64,000 bases of DNA, taken from Bryum argenteum (lineage: Eukaryota; Streptophyta; Bryopsida; Bryales; Bryaceae). Under the pieces are notes generated by a model, which ran no database searches, was not told the origin of the DNA, and saw nothing but the letters and a program-made list of their open reading frames with translations. This document shows, one piece after another, positions 43,761-53,639 of the stretch (positions are counted from its first letter, which is position 1; each line of letters opens with the position of its first letter). Both the position numbers and the translations under genes were made by a program. The stretch is from assembly GCA_037043015.1 (NCBI GenBank), contig CM073326.1, forward strand, positions 496,001 to 560,000. The letters run 5' to 3'.

Positions 43761-43798
43761 AGAAGTGAGGGGAAATGAGGCTCCAAAGGCCTTTTATC
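43761..43798 (-). promoter_or_regulatory. TATA-box promoter P5 of the right RING-protein copy
   Basis: On the minus strand GGATAAAAGG (about 43789-43798) is followed by GCCTCATTTCCCCTCAC (43764-43780). Same layout as P2, P3 and P6. Confidence 0.65.
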
Positions 43799-43809
43799 CC
43801 CCTCCTCCC

Positions 43810-43935
43810 AACCCTAGAGACCGGCCGCCCGGACCGGCCGCTCGCCAATCACGGCCGCGACCGATCTTGGGCCGGCGGTCCGCCGATCGATCGTGGCCGG
43901 TCGATCCGGTCGACCGATCGGGGCGATTTAATGTA
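43810..43935. repeat. Short GC-rich island upstream of P5
   Basis: CGGCCGC, CGACCGATC and GATCGATCGTGG permutations. It is the shortest of the islands and is followed by an AT-rich tract with (TATATATT)n-like runs to about 44062. Confidence 0.8.
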
Positions 43936-43969
43936 TATATAAAATTTCCTTTTTTAAATTTCTTTTATA

Positions 43970-44062
43970 TACCGATTAGGAAATTTTATATATACATAAA
44001 TATATATATATATATATTTTATATATTTATATATTTATATATTTATATATTTATATATTTAA
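43970..44062. repeat. TA-rich microsatellite
   Basis: Runs of TATATATTTATATATT next to the GC island, an extreme composition switch within 50 bp. Confidence 0.85.
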
Positions 44063-45229
44063 AATTCAGAGATCTTACATAGCATAGGATCCTTTTTTAT
44101 TTTGCAAAGTTTTTTGTTATTTGATTCTAAGTGATTATTACACACTGAAATAAGGAATCCTATGTTGATTTCTGAACTACAAAATATTTTTTCTCTCGAA
44201 TACATTTTAACCCTTAAAAATCCACAATGTTTCGGGAGCTTGAAATCCCAACACTGACCACTATGTACTATTTGGGGTACGTCCAATATTTTTGGAAATT
44301 ATTGATAATTTCATCCGTGGGATCTTGAAGTAGACTACCATTGATGGTATCGTGATTATTTTTAACCGTTGGATCATCACTAGATGTGAGATCATAACGT
44401 TCAAAGTAGACTGTAAATTTTTTTTTCCTTCACTGTAAACCCCGAATCGGTGGCCGTGGTCGTTTAGGGGTTAACTCTAAATTTTAAGTTCATAACCATT
44501 TTCAGTGGACTCTTTAATGTGGAAATCTTCACAAATTAATAGATGTTTCAAACAGAAGGCATTCATTTGGTTTCGAATCAATATCTTTCTTCTTTATGTT
44601 CCTTTTGTAATTTAATTGACTATTGGCTTCATAAATCAAACTTTTAACCACATGACCTACAACAGTAACTCTATTCCAATATTGCATGGTTGAGAATGTC
44701 AATTGGAGTATCCTAATCTTAATGTAGGACACTTATCTTGGAACTCATCCTAAAGAGTTATTCATACATCCTAAACCATAAACCACAAATCCTATCCACG
44801 AGTGATTTTATCCACTAGATACTCTAAATGAAGAAGAGATGCCTATTTAAAATTTTATATTCTTAAAACAATCAATCGAAGAAAGAGTTATATGACTTAT
44901 ATCGGAAATTACTAGAAATTGTGAAGATTAGTTTTGTAATCTTTCAAGAGTACCCTTGTGAAATAGAGAAACATTTTGACTTGGGTCACTTTGGAACTGA
45001 AGTAGTAAGTTGTTCATAAACATATTTCCAAAAAAGAATTTCAAACAAAGACTAAATTTAACTGCCCTTAATGGTCTTCAAACGAAAAATTATAGATGTA
45101 CGTTGTAAATTTGGAATTTGGATATGCAAATTTTACCACATGCACTTTGCGGTGTAAGGACCACCTAGTCAAAATTTAATAAAAAATTATTACTTTTGAC
45201 CTCTTCATATAAGCTCCCGAAATAGGAAA
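44063..45229. other. AT-rich spacer, no gene seen
   Basis: The 44085-44180 part repeats the GGATCC...AGGAATCCTATG block of module M. The 44265-44400 part resembles 47760-47870 (CCAATATTTTTGGA, ATCATCACTA). No coding signal. Confidence 0.6.
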
Positions 45230-46004
45230 CCTCCACTTCGGAGTCCATGGATCTTTAGGGGTTAAGAAGGAATATTTTAACAATAATAAATTAAGGTGTA
45301 CAATCAAAAGCATGGTCTTTAATTAATAATAAGAATTGACCCCTTTGCCTTTGCTTTCCTTAAAAACAAGGGCATTAACTCTCAATGCCTTCACAAATGA
45401 GAAAATTGACCACACTATATTGATTGTTAAATGTTTACTTCGATTCTAGCCAATTGAGCACAACAACTCAAAAAGTGAGTGTATTGGCGTGAAGATTTGC
45501 TCGCCTTAACTCCCCTTCAAGAAAGTCCATTACTATGGATATATTTAAAGCCAAAAGTATCTTTGTCATAAAACATTCTCGCGTGGGACAAAAAGATATT
45601 CCCGACATTCTCTTGTCAGAAAATTCCCTGTCCATATTTAGACGCCACGTGGAGCATAAAGACTAAATATAGTAGTTTTGAAAATGCAGGTGTGCAAGGC
45701 GAGGAAGTGATTGAAGCTGTGCAAAGGGGGAGTTTGGGAGAGGCAAGAGGAGGAGGGGGAAGGGGGGACGCGGAAGGACCGACCGACCGACCCGGGGGAC
45801 GTGGTCGGTCCCCACGCCGGTCGGCGGTCATCGGGCCGGTCGCCGGGCCCGACGCCGGACGCCGGTCATCGGGCCGGTCGCCGGTCATCGGGCCGATCGC
45901 CGCTGCCCGACGCCGACGCTGGGGCTGTCGCCGGCCGGGCGATTCTTGGCCGCCGGGCCGGTCGACCGCCCGCCCCATGGCGGCCAACTAAAATGGGGCC
46001 AAAG

Positions 46005-46046
<42 letters not shown>

Positions 46047-46200
46047 CCTTAAAGACATAACTAAAAAAGATAAAATTGCATAGGATCCTCTTTTTATTTC
46101 TCAAAGATTTCTCACATTACTCCATTTTCTCGTAATTACTACACAATGAAAAAGGAATCCTATGTTGATTTCAAATGCTAAGTATTCTTTTTTCACGGAT
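45230..46200 (+). repeat. Repeat module M, copy M2
   Basis: Same ordered blocks as M1, in plus orientation, including AATAATAAGAATTG, AGTATCTTTGTCATAAAACA, GACGCCACGTGG, GGCGAGGAAGTG, a GC island (45770-45975), a T tract (46001-46042) and CATAGGATCC...AGGAATCCTATG. No gene follows it. Confidence 0.7.
46001..46042. repeat. Homopolymer T tract (about 42 bp)
   Basis: An uninterrupted T run at the edge of the M2 GC island. Length may be unreliable in the assembly. Confidence 0.9.
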
Positions 46201-46720
46201 ACATTTGAACTTTAAATTTTAAGTTCATAACCATTTCGAGTGAGCTCCATGAAAGTATAGATCTTCACGAATTCAAAAATGTTTCGTACAAACACTACTT
46301 CAGTACTCATACGTTATGATCTATGAGGCTGTATGAATTAAACTCTAAGCCACATGACCTACAATAGTAACTCTATTCCAATTTTGGTTTAAAATAGGCT
46401 ATGAGATTGAAGACTCTAGAATCATAATTCGTATGTTGATGTTTAATATAGTACCTATATATTCTTTGCAATAAATTTGTGATTTATTCCATGTCAATAA
46501 CATCTTCAATCAAAAATGATAAATACAAAATAGATTATTTTGCACACATTAACTATGCCATGTAGAGAACTGCAACTTGTATCCATGTAAATTATAATTG
46601 AGAACTACACCATACATAGAGTAATCCATTATTTTACATCCACACACAATTGTGTTTGCAAAGATTTGCTACACAAAAACTAGGATTAAAATGAAATGTA
46701 CCCCAAATCCTCAAGACCAG

Positions 46721-46770
46721 AAACCCTAAACCCTAAACCCTAAACCCTATACCCTAAACCCTATACCCTA
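46721..46770. repeat. Interstitial telomere-type repeat
   Basis: CCCTAAA units alternating with CCCTATA variants. Same orientation as the other two tracts, hence not inverted along with the surrounding mirror structure. Confidence 0.95.
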
Positions 46771-46899
46771 GAGGCCTACATAGTAATTCATACATCTTTA
46801 ACCGAGAACTTAAAGTTTATCCTCAAGAGAATGTATCCATTACATACAGTAAATGAAGAAGTGATGGCTCTTCAAAATATTCTATACCTAAATCAATCA

Positions 46900-47640
46900 A
46901 TCATAGTATACGAATAATCAATTTGATATAACATCTAATCCTAGTACTAATGTACTATACTTGTACAATATCAAATATGCTTAAAAATTTCGGAGTTGAT
47001 GCCATTATTGCCATATGTTAAACACTTAGAGGGTGGGATATTTTTTAAATTTTATTTGTCTCCCTATTTATTTCTCTTATTTTATGATTGCAAAAATAGT
47101 AACAATGAAAACTTATTTCAATTACCTTGGTAAGAGGGAAATAAGTAACTATTCAAATCCATACAATAAGAATAATGCTACAATTAATCATATGTACTAG
47201 ATTATATATATTCTCCTAGGTTAGTTGAAGGTTGTCAATAAAAAAATAGCGAATAATAGAATTAATTATTTATGCACCATATTTTTTATAATAAGTATTA
47301 CTAATTAGAATACACAACGACGGAGTAATTTCCAAATACCCATCAATTAATATAGACCATACATTGTGGAAATGTTAAGGCCCAAATAGAAAGTCTAAAT
47401 ATTGACAAACTCAGTAAGACCAAAGTTATGAAAAGTGAATGCTCACACATGATCACCTACATTTCATATATACTTGGATCTCTCCAATGTGAGACATCAA
47501 TATATTCTCACCAAGGACTAGGTAAATTTTTGGGAATGTAATTAGAGGGGATTTAGGGCTACCTCAGGGTACACAGTACGGGGCAAGTCATGAATGGGGG
47601 CCAAGAAATGACAAAATCTCCTAGTGAGAATGGATAAATT
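46900..47640. repeat. Inverted counterpart of the 28260-28800 spacer
   Basis: Non-coding. The reverse complement of 47300-47470 is clearly similar to 28420-28560 over well over 100 bp. Confidence 0.75.
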
Positions 47641-47739
47641 TTTCTACTTCCTATCCGTGAAAAATAGTAACCCACTCCTTTCTCACACCAAGTATATAGA
47701 TTCCCTCAATTTTCCTTAAGTGTACGAGAATAGGTGGTT

Positions 47740-48870
47740 TCACTACAAAGGGGCTATGTCCAATATTTTTGGATATACTTTATAATTTCAACCATAGGAT
47801 CTTGAGTAAACTACCATATGTAGTAGTGTGAAATCTTCAACCGTAGGATCATCACTACATGCGAGATCATTACATTTGAAATTGAATATAAAACATTTTT
47901 TGGCCGTGACGATAAAAGACGAAATGGTGGCCATGATTGTTAAGGTGTTAGGGAAGAATAATTCCAGAAAACAAAAAATAAAAAATAAATGTGTACCAAA
48001 AAAAAACATGGACTTTAGTTAATAATAAGAATTGGCCCCATGGCCTTGGCTACCCTTCTAGACATGAGCTTCAACTCCAAAGGACTTCATGACTCGGGAA
48101 ATTGGCCCCACTAAGTTGGTTGTTCAATTAAAGCTAATTGTTCAATTAAAGCTAATTGGTCAACATAACTCAAAAAGTGCGTGAATTGGCTTGGAGATTT
48201 GTTGGCCTTCCCTCCTCTTGCAAAGAGTCTCTTATTATAGGTTTATTTAAAGCCGATAGTATCTTTGTCATAAAACATTCCCGTTTATGACTAAAAGACA
48301 TTCCCGACATTCCCTTGTCAGAACATTCCCTGTCCTTAATTAGACGCCACGTAGACCAAAGAGGCTAAATATGGAACTTTTGAAAATGCAGGCATGCAAG
48401 GCGAGGAAGTGTTCGAAGTTGTGCAAACACGGAGTTTTGGGTGAGGGAAGAGGAGGAGGGGGAAGGGGAGACGCGGGAGGATGGACCGACCGGTCGCCCG
48501 GGTCGGGGTCGGTCGCCCGGCCCGGCCGCCGGCCCGATCGTCGATCGCCCGCCCCGATCGTCGCCGCCCGGCCGCCGCGCCCGGCCGGTCGTCGGTCGCC
48601 GTCCCGGTCGCCCGTCTCTGGCCCGGTCGCCAGTCGCTGGCCCGGTCGGGTGGCCGGATGCCGGTCGCCAGATCGGTCGACCGACCGGTCGCCGCTCGCC
48701 GGTCGGCCGGATCGGTCGGCCAGGATCGGCGGCCCCGATCGACCGATCGGACGTGCGACCCCGATCGGTCGTACCGGCCGGTCGCGGGCCGCCGGATCGC
48801 CGATTTGACGGCTGCCGGCCGGGATCGGACGGCCAAGGCCAGCTGGCCAATGGCGTCCGATCCCGGTCGG
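47740..48870 (+). repeat. Repeat module M, copy M3, with GC island feeding P6
   Basis: Same blocks as M2 (AATAATAAGAATTGGCCCC at about 48020, GTATCTTTGTCATAAAACATTC, GACGCCACGTAG, GGCGAGGAAGTG). It then holds the GC-rich CCGGTCG island (48480-48868) that leads directly into promoter P6. ORFs in the island on both strands are composition by-products. Confidence 0.75.
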
Positions 48871-48908
48871 CATAAATAGAAGGGGAGGGGCTCATTGTCC
48901 CTCACTCT
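48871..48908 (+). promoter_or_regulatory. TATA-box promoter P6 of the right repeat-protein copy
   Basis: CATAAATAG at 48871-48879, then GGGCTCATTGTCCCTCACTC from about 48888. It is the closest match to P2, which drives the other copy of the same gene. Confidence 0.7.
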
Positions 48909-49017
48909 GGTGAACGAGCTGTGCGTTGCGGCTTTTTTTAAAGCTGCATCGACTGCGTTACTCAGAGTCCGCGTGGGTCACCCACGCCCTCACTGTGCAT
49001 ACTTGTCGCTGCTGGAA

Positions 49018-50268
49018 ATGGCGCCGAAGTTTTCACGTTCGAGGGGCGAGGCCAAGTCTCCACGACCAAAGGGCGACCCTCCAAAAATGGATTGGGAAGC
49101 ATGGAGTGACCCAAATTGTGTTGCAGAGCCGGGTTGGCGTGAGGAGAGGGCGGACATTTGGAATTGCACCATGTGCAAGAAGTACGTGAAGATGTACCAC
49201 ATCATGAAGTTATGGCCGCGGCACGAAGCAGAGAAATATGGTCCTCGTCGTGAAGGCCCAACGAAGAGTTGCAAGAGCGACCATTTTGCGCACAGATATC
49301 ACGAAGTCACAATTGCAGTTGGAATCAAGAACACAAGGCCAGAATTGATGTTGTATTCTACCATGGCCATGGTGTGGTTTAAATAGTCCCGCACAAGGAC
49401 ATTGACTGGACCACTCGTGATAGGTTTGAACGTGCATTTATTGGATCGCAAAGAACCGATTCATTACCACAAATTGGATGGGACCAAGCGATTGTTATAC
49501 TACGTATTCGCGTTCACCGATATGGATGCCCAACTTCAACAACATGGAACTCCAAGGGCATATGGGGGCACTCAGCAAGACTCAAACCATGACGATCGTC
49601 AAGCACCAGTATCCTTTGGCACAGGAAGTGAGGGGTATTACCATGGAAACCACCAATTCGGTACTCCGGTGAGTTATATGCCACCTCATCAGCAAAACAC
49701 GTACGGAGCCGAACGCGAGTACGGTAGAGGTGGATCTAGTTCAAACTACCCATCTCCAATGTATACAGGAGGTACACATGGTTTAGGAGGTGAGCAGGGT
49801 AGCGGATCCAATGCTCAATGCAACTCAAGCCCAATTCATCCTATAAACCCATACAATCGTGGGAACCAATACGGTACAACATTCGGAAGTCCCGAGTACC
49901 GTAGGCCATCACACCCGAAGGAAACATACGAGTATGGAGGTCAATATGATAGAAGATCATACATTGTTGGCTACACAAATTATGGATATGGTCAGAATGC
50001 ATACGGAAGTAACGACATGCCTTCAGCACCTTATCTATCTCCGGAGGACGAAGAGGCGAGGTACCAACAAGATCTGCAACAAGCCACACTTCTAAGTCAA
50101 ATAGAATACATTGAATGTACGAGGCCGAAAGAAACTTTAGGCAAACGTACTTGTTTGGAGAATCTTCTCGAGGACCACCTTCTTACGGCACACAAGCGCC
50201 AAGTCGTAAAGACGATCATGAAGAATCGGATTAAGAATGACAAATCATTATACATAGTGTCATTGTAG
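49018..50268 (+). pseudogene. Tyr/Gly-rich repeat protein, right copy, damaged
   Basis: The start MAPKFSRSRGE at 49018 was chosen because it matches the left copy's MPRERRTS start in position. The shared domain is clear: PKMDWEAWSDPNCVAEPGW, WNCTMCKKYVKM, KLWPR, SDHFAHRYHEVTIAVG. The frame closes at 49386. The remainder lies in other frames, chiefly 49402-50268, with PRAYGGTQ, PHQQNTYGAEREYGRG, SPEYRRPSHPKETYEYGGQYDR and a YGYGQNAYGSND segment matching the left copy. It has fewer repeat units than the left copy and at least two frame changes. It is convergent with the kinase remnant. Confidence 0.7.
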
Positions 50269-50269
50269 T

Positions 50270-50938
50270 GAAGGTTATGTAGTTTTTGGCAGCGGATAAT
50301 GTCTACACCATTCTCGCCTTGCTAGGGGCCAATTTTGAGGATATAGAAATCCATATTTTGTTTATGAATGGATTATCCAATATCCGACTATATCGTTCTA
50401 TATTAATATACTATGTAATTTGTTATTTCAAGGATTTTCCGCAATTTCTTTGTATTTTATACTATAAGTTCACTTGGTGGTAATAATTTCTTCCGCTTGG
50501 CTTTAAGCCTTTTTCACAGATCTCACACTCTCACCTAACATATAATATGTTCATCAATTCATTAAAAAAAAAGCATATGTAAGAAAAGTCATATTATGCT
50601 TGAGCTGACTTCGGACAAACCATGAATATCGCAACTACGCAAGGTTGATGTAATGAAGAAGTTCCACAATTCATTATACATTTTGAAATATTGTTCATAA
50701 AGATTTGGAGATATTTCTATTGAAGGTAAGAAGTAATAAAATAAAATAACAAACAATGGAGATGAAGTCATTGGTGCAAGGTATATATAAACAAGAATGT
50801 ACTTGAAGCCGATACATATAGAAGGCATGTAATACACTTTACTACAAAAATGTGCCTACATCTACATCGAACTTCAATGAAGAATCTAAAAATCTAATAA
50901 AGCCGGAAGAACTAAAAGAAATGCGCATAATTAATTTG
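50270..50938. other. Intergenic spacer, no gene seen
   Basis: AT-rich, between the convergent repeat-protein and kinase remnants, corresponding in position to 22330-23529 on the left. No support for a gene. Confidence 0.5.
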
Positions 50939-51364
50939 CTAATCATACTTGGTGCGATAATGATCATTTGGCACGGGCCAATGGAATGATTCCATGAAGC
51001 GGTTGACAACGTGGGTCAACGTATACTTAGCATCAGCCACCATCTCCAAGTATTGGTCAAAAGCATTTGCCAAGTCTTGATTGGACCACCGGTCAGACCC
51101 CGTTGTACTTTGGCAATTCTCGTAGGCCTTCGACATGCTCTTCTTGAGGATGCGTTGTGCTATTCGTGCCGTAGCAAACTCCTCCGAAGCGCAATCAAGA
51201 AGCGGAATAATGTGAATGTCATCACTCCGTTTGTACAAGTACGCCACCCGAGGATCTACCCAATATCGTGCTTGTAGAGTATCAATTCGCTCTTGGGGTT
51301 TTGTAAACGTATACAAGGACCTCATTTTATCATCCATGCTCGTACTTAGCCCCCAATCACATAC
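50939..51364 (-). pseudogene. Protein kinase-like gene, right copy, 3' remnant
   Basis: The frame from VCDWGLSTSMDD (the DWG motif) to FHWPVPNDHYRTKYD matches residues 285-429 of the left kinase (CDWGFSTTVQE, RYWVDPRVAFLYK, CASEEFATARIAQRI). It stops exactly where the foldback element begins at 51365. No earlier part of the kinase is seen beyond the foldback at 53395, so the 5' two thirds is missing. Confidence 0.8.
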
Positions 51365-52531
51365 AACCTCAATTCCGTTAAAATGGCAATATTCCGGTAA
51401 AATGGCACACTTTTGGGGTGAAAAAATGAGGAAATCATGAAGAGATATACGTAAAATGGGGACGTTGTGGGGATAATATGGAAAAAAGGGAGTCATTTTA
51501 GCAGAATTGTCAAGCCAACACCAGAAAACATAGAAGGAATTTGGCCAAAAATACCAAGATTCAACTGAGATTCGATGCAAAGCATCGAAAGTTTGTGCAG
51601 TATGCACGAATTATCAACACATTATTGAGAATCATCACCAGAGTATTGAACTCGCAAATGAATCAACACACACTACCGGAACTTTCAAGTTCTCGCTTTC
51701 CTTATATAAATGGTATTGCACCTCCCCTCCTCTATCCTATAATAACACCCTCCATCGAATAAGTCACCACACAATGTATCGTAGAAGAATTTCGCAAGAA
51801 CAAGGTGAATTCCAACACATTCTTGAGGATCATTTCATCATCAGCGTTTCCGAACTGCAGTCCTGAAACATTATTACACGGTACTAGAACTTTCAATCTT
51901 TATTTCCTAATATAAGTGCTACTACATCTTCCTCGCTTCCTCCTCGAAGTACATCTTGTACTCCTACTTACAAGGACGTTCTCTCATAAAACAACTATGA
52001 ATGATCACGGATGTCGAAGTGCATTGGTTGCAAAAGATCGTCCGCCCTTGCGAAGAGTGCACTTCAACAATTGGATACAGCACAGGTGTCGAATGTAGGA
52101 ACCTCCTTATGACTAATCTACCCTACACCATTCTTACCTACCGAGTGATAGATGGAGAGGATCTAAAGAAGGACGCTTCTCGCTGAGCGACGGCAAAGTC
52201 GAGGGATCTCAAGACAAATACTATGCAACCTCCTAGGCTCGCAATGAATCTTTATTATCCGGAACTCGTACTTGAGGCTTTTGCTTCCACAACCCATGTT
52301 TCACCGACAAACAAACGCAAGAGTGATACGACAGATGAATCTCCTTTTTCCCCTTAGTTTCTTTGGTGGATTCCCCCACATCCGTGTATCGCTTCATCGT
52401 TCCCGGCCCGTTAGTCCATGCTCCTCGACGAACTTCGCCCCCTTGCGATTCTTCCCTAAGTGTTGGGGCTAAAATTGATGGGTAGAATGCAAAAATAATG
52501 CATTTGACAAAGCCCCTTTCAACTTTCTATT

Positions 52532-52620
52532 TTTATTTCCCCTTCAATTCATACAATCTACCCCGCACATGACATGCGGAGAGGAATGAAACGAAGGGGA
52601 AATAAAAGTAGAGAGTCAAG
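52532..52620. repeat. Small inverted repeat in the foldback centre
   Basis: TATTTTTATTTCCCCTTC pairs imperfectly with GAAGGGGAAATAAAAGTA about 40 bp later. A hairpin of about 20 bp arms. Confidence 0.7.
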
Positions 52621-52698
52621 GCCATGGTACGCATTTAAATATGTTCGAGTTATCTCTTGTGATGTATAAAATTCATTGATTCATGCACCGAAAGAGAT

Positions 52699-52798
52699 NN
52701 NNNNNNNNNNNNNNNNNNNNNNNNNNNNNNNNNNNNNNNNNNNNNNNNNNNNNNNNNNNNNNNNNNNNNNNNNNNNNNNNNNNNNNNNNNNNNNNNNN
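52699..52798. other. Assembly gap (100 N)
   Basis: Exactly 100 unknown bases, a typical placeholder, located between the arms of the foldback element. Confidence 0.99.
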
Positions 52799-53639
52799 GG
52801 AGTACAAGATGTACTTCGAGGAGGAAGCGAGGAAGATGTAGTAGCACTTATATTAGGAAATAAAGATTGAAAGTTCTAGTACCGTGTAATAATGTTTCAG
52901 ATGCGAGTTGGAAACGCCGATGATGAAATGATCCTCAAGAATGTGTTGAATTCACCTTGTTCTTGCGAAATTCTTCTACGATACATTGTGTGGTGACTTA
53001 TTCTGATGGAGGGTGTTATTATAGGATAGAGGAGGGGAGGTGCAATACCATTTATATAAGGAAACAGAACTTGAAAGTTCCAGTAGTGTGTGTTGATTCA
53101 GGACTGCAGTTCAATACTCTGGTGATGATTCTCAATAATGTGTTGATAATTCGTGCATACTGCACAAACTTTCGATGCTTTGCATCGAATCTCAGTTGAA
53201 TCTTGGTATTTTTGGCCAAATTCCTTCTATGTTTTCTGGTGTTGGCTTGACAATTCTGCTAAAATGACTCCCTTTTTTCCATATTATCCCCACAACGTCC
53301 CCATTTTACGTATATCTCTTCATGATTTCCTCATTTTTTCACCCCAAAAGTGTGCCATTTTACCGGAATATTGCCATTTTAACGGAATTGAGGTTAGAGT
53401 CTTTGTGCATCCCCTCTTGCAAAGGGATACCCTTGCCCTGCAAGGCTAAAACATAAGTTGGGACTAGAAACGTTTGTGGGTTTGGTTGTTTTAGCACTAA
53501 TTGTCTTGGTCACTTCACAGAATCCCTGGAACGATACACGAGTCACCTGAACACAGGTTTTACACCAATAAACGTGTAAGGGAAGATAAAGTGAATACAT
53601 GGCATCCGACACCTCTTATGTCCCACCTTCCAAAACAGA

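Larger units (their letters stand above)
51365..53395. mobile_element. Foldback element with about 600-bp inverted arms
   Basis: The left arm 51365-51964 is the reverse complement of the right arm 52799-53395 with few differences. Both outer ends are AACCTCAATTCCG followed by TTAAAATGGCA. Subterminal CCGNTAAAATGGC motifs repeat. The middle (51965-52698) carries no convincing ORF and ends in an assembly gap. Since the right arm begins exactly at the gap, the true arms may be longer. No target duplication is evident (flanks CACATAC and AGAGTCT). Probably a non-autonomous DNA element of unknown superfamily. Confidence 0.85.

Noticed and set aside
45230-48870. M2 and M3 as a pair of long terminal repeats
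   Set aside because: They are direct repeats about 2.5 kb apart, but a third copy exists in opposite orientation, nothing coding lies between them, and no typical terminal dinucleotides, primer-binding site or polypurine tract were seen.
52650-52870. ORFs crossing the run of N
   Set aside because: They read through unknown bases. The flanks are foldback arm sequence.
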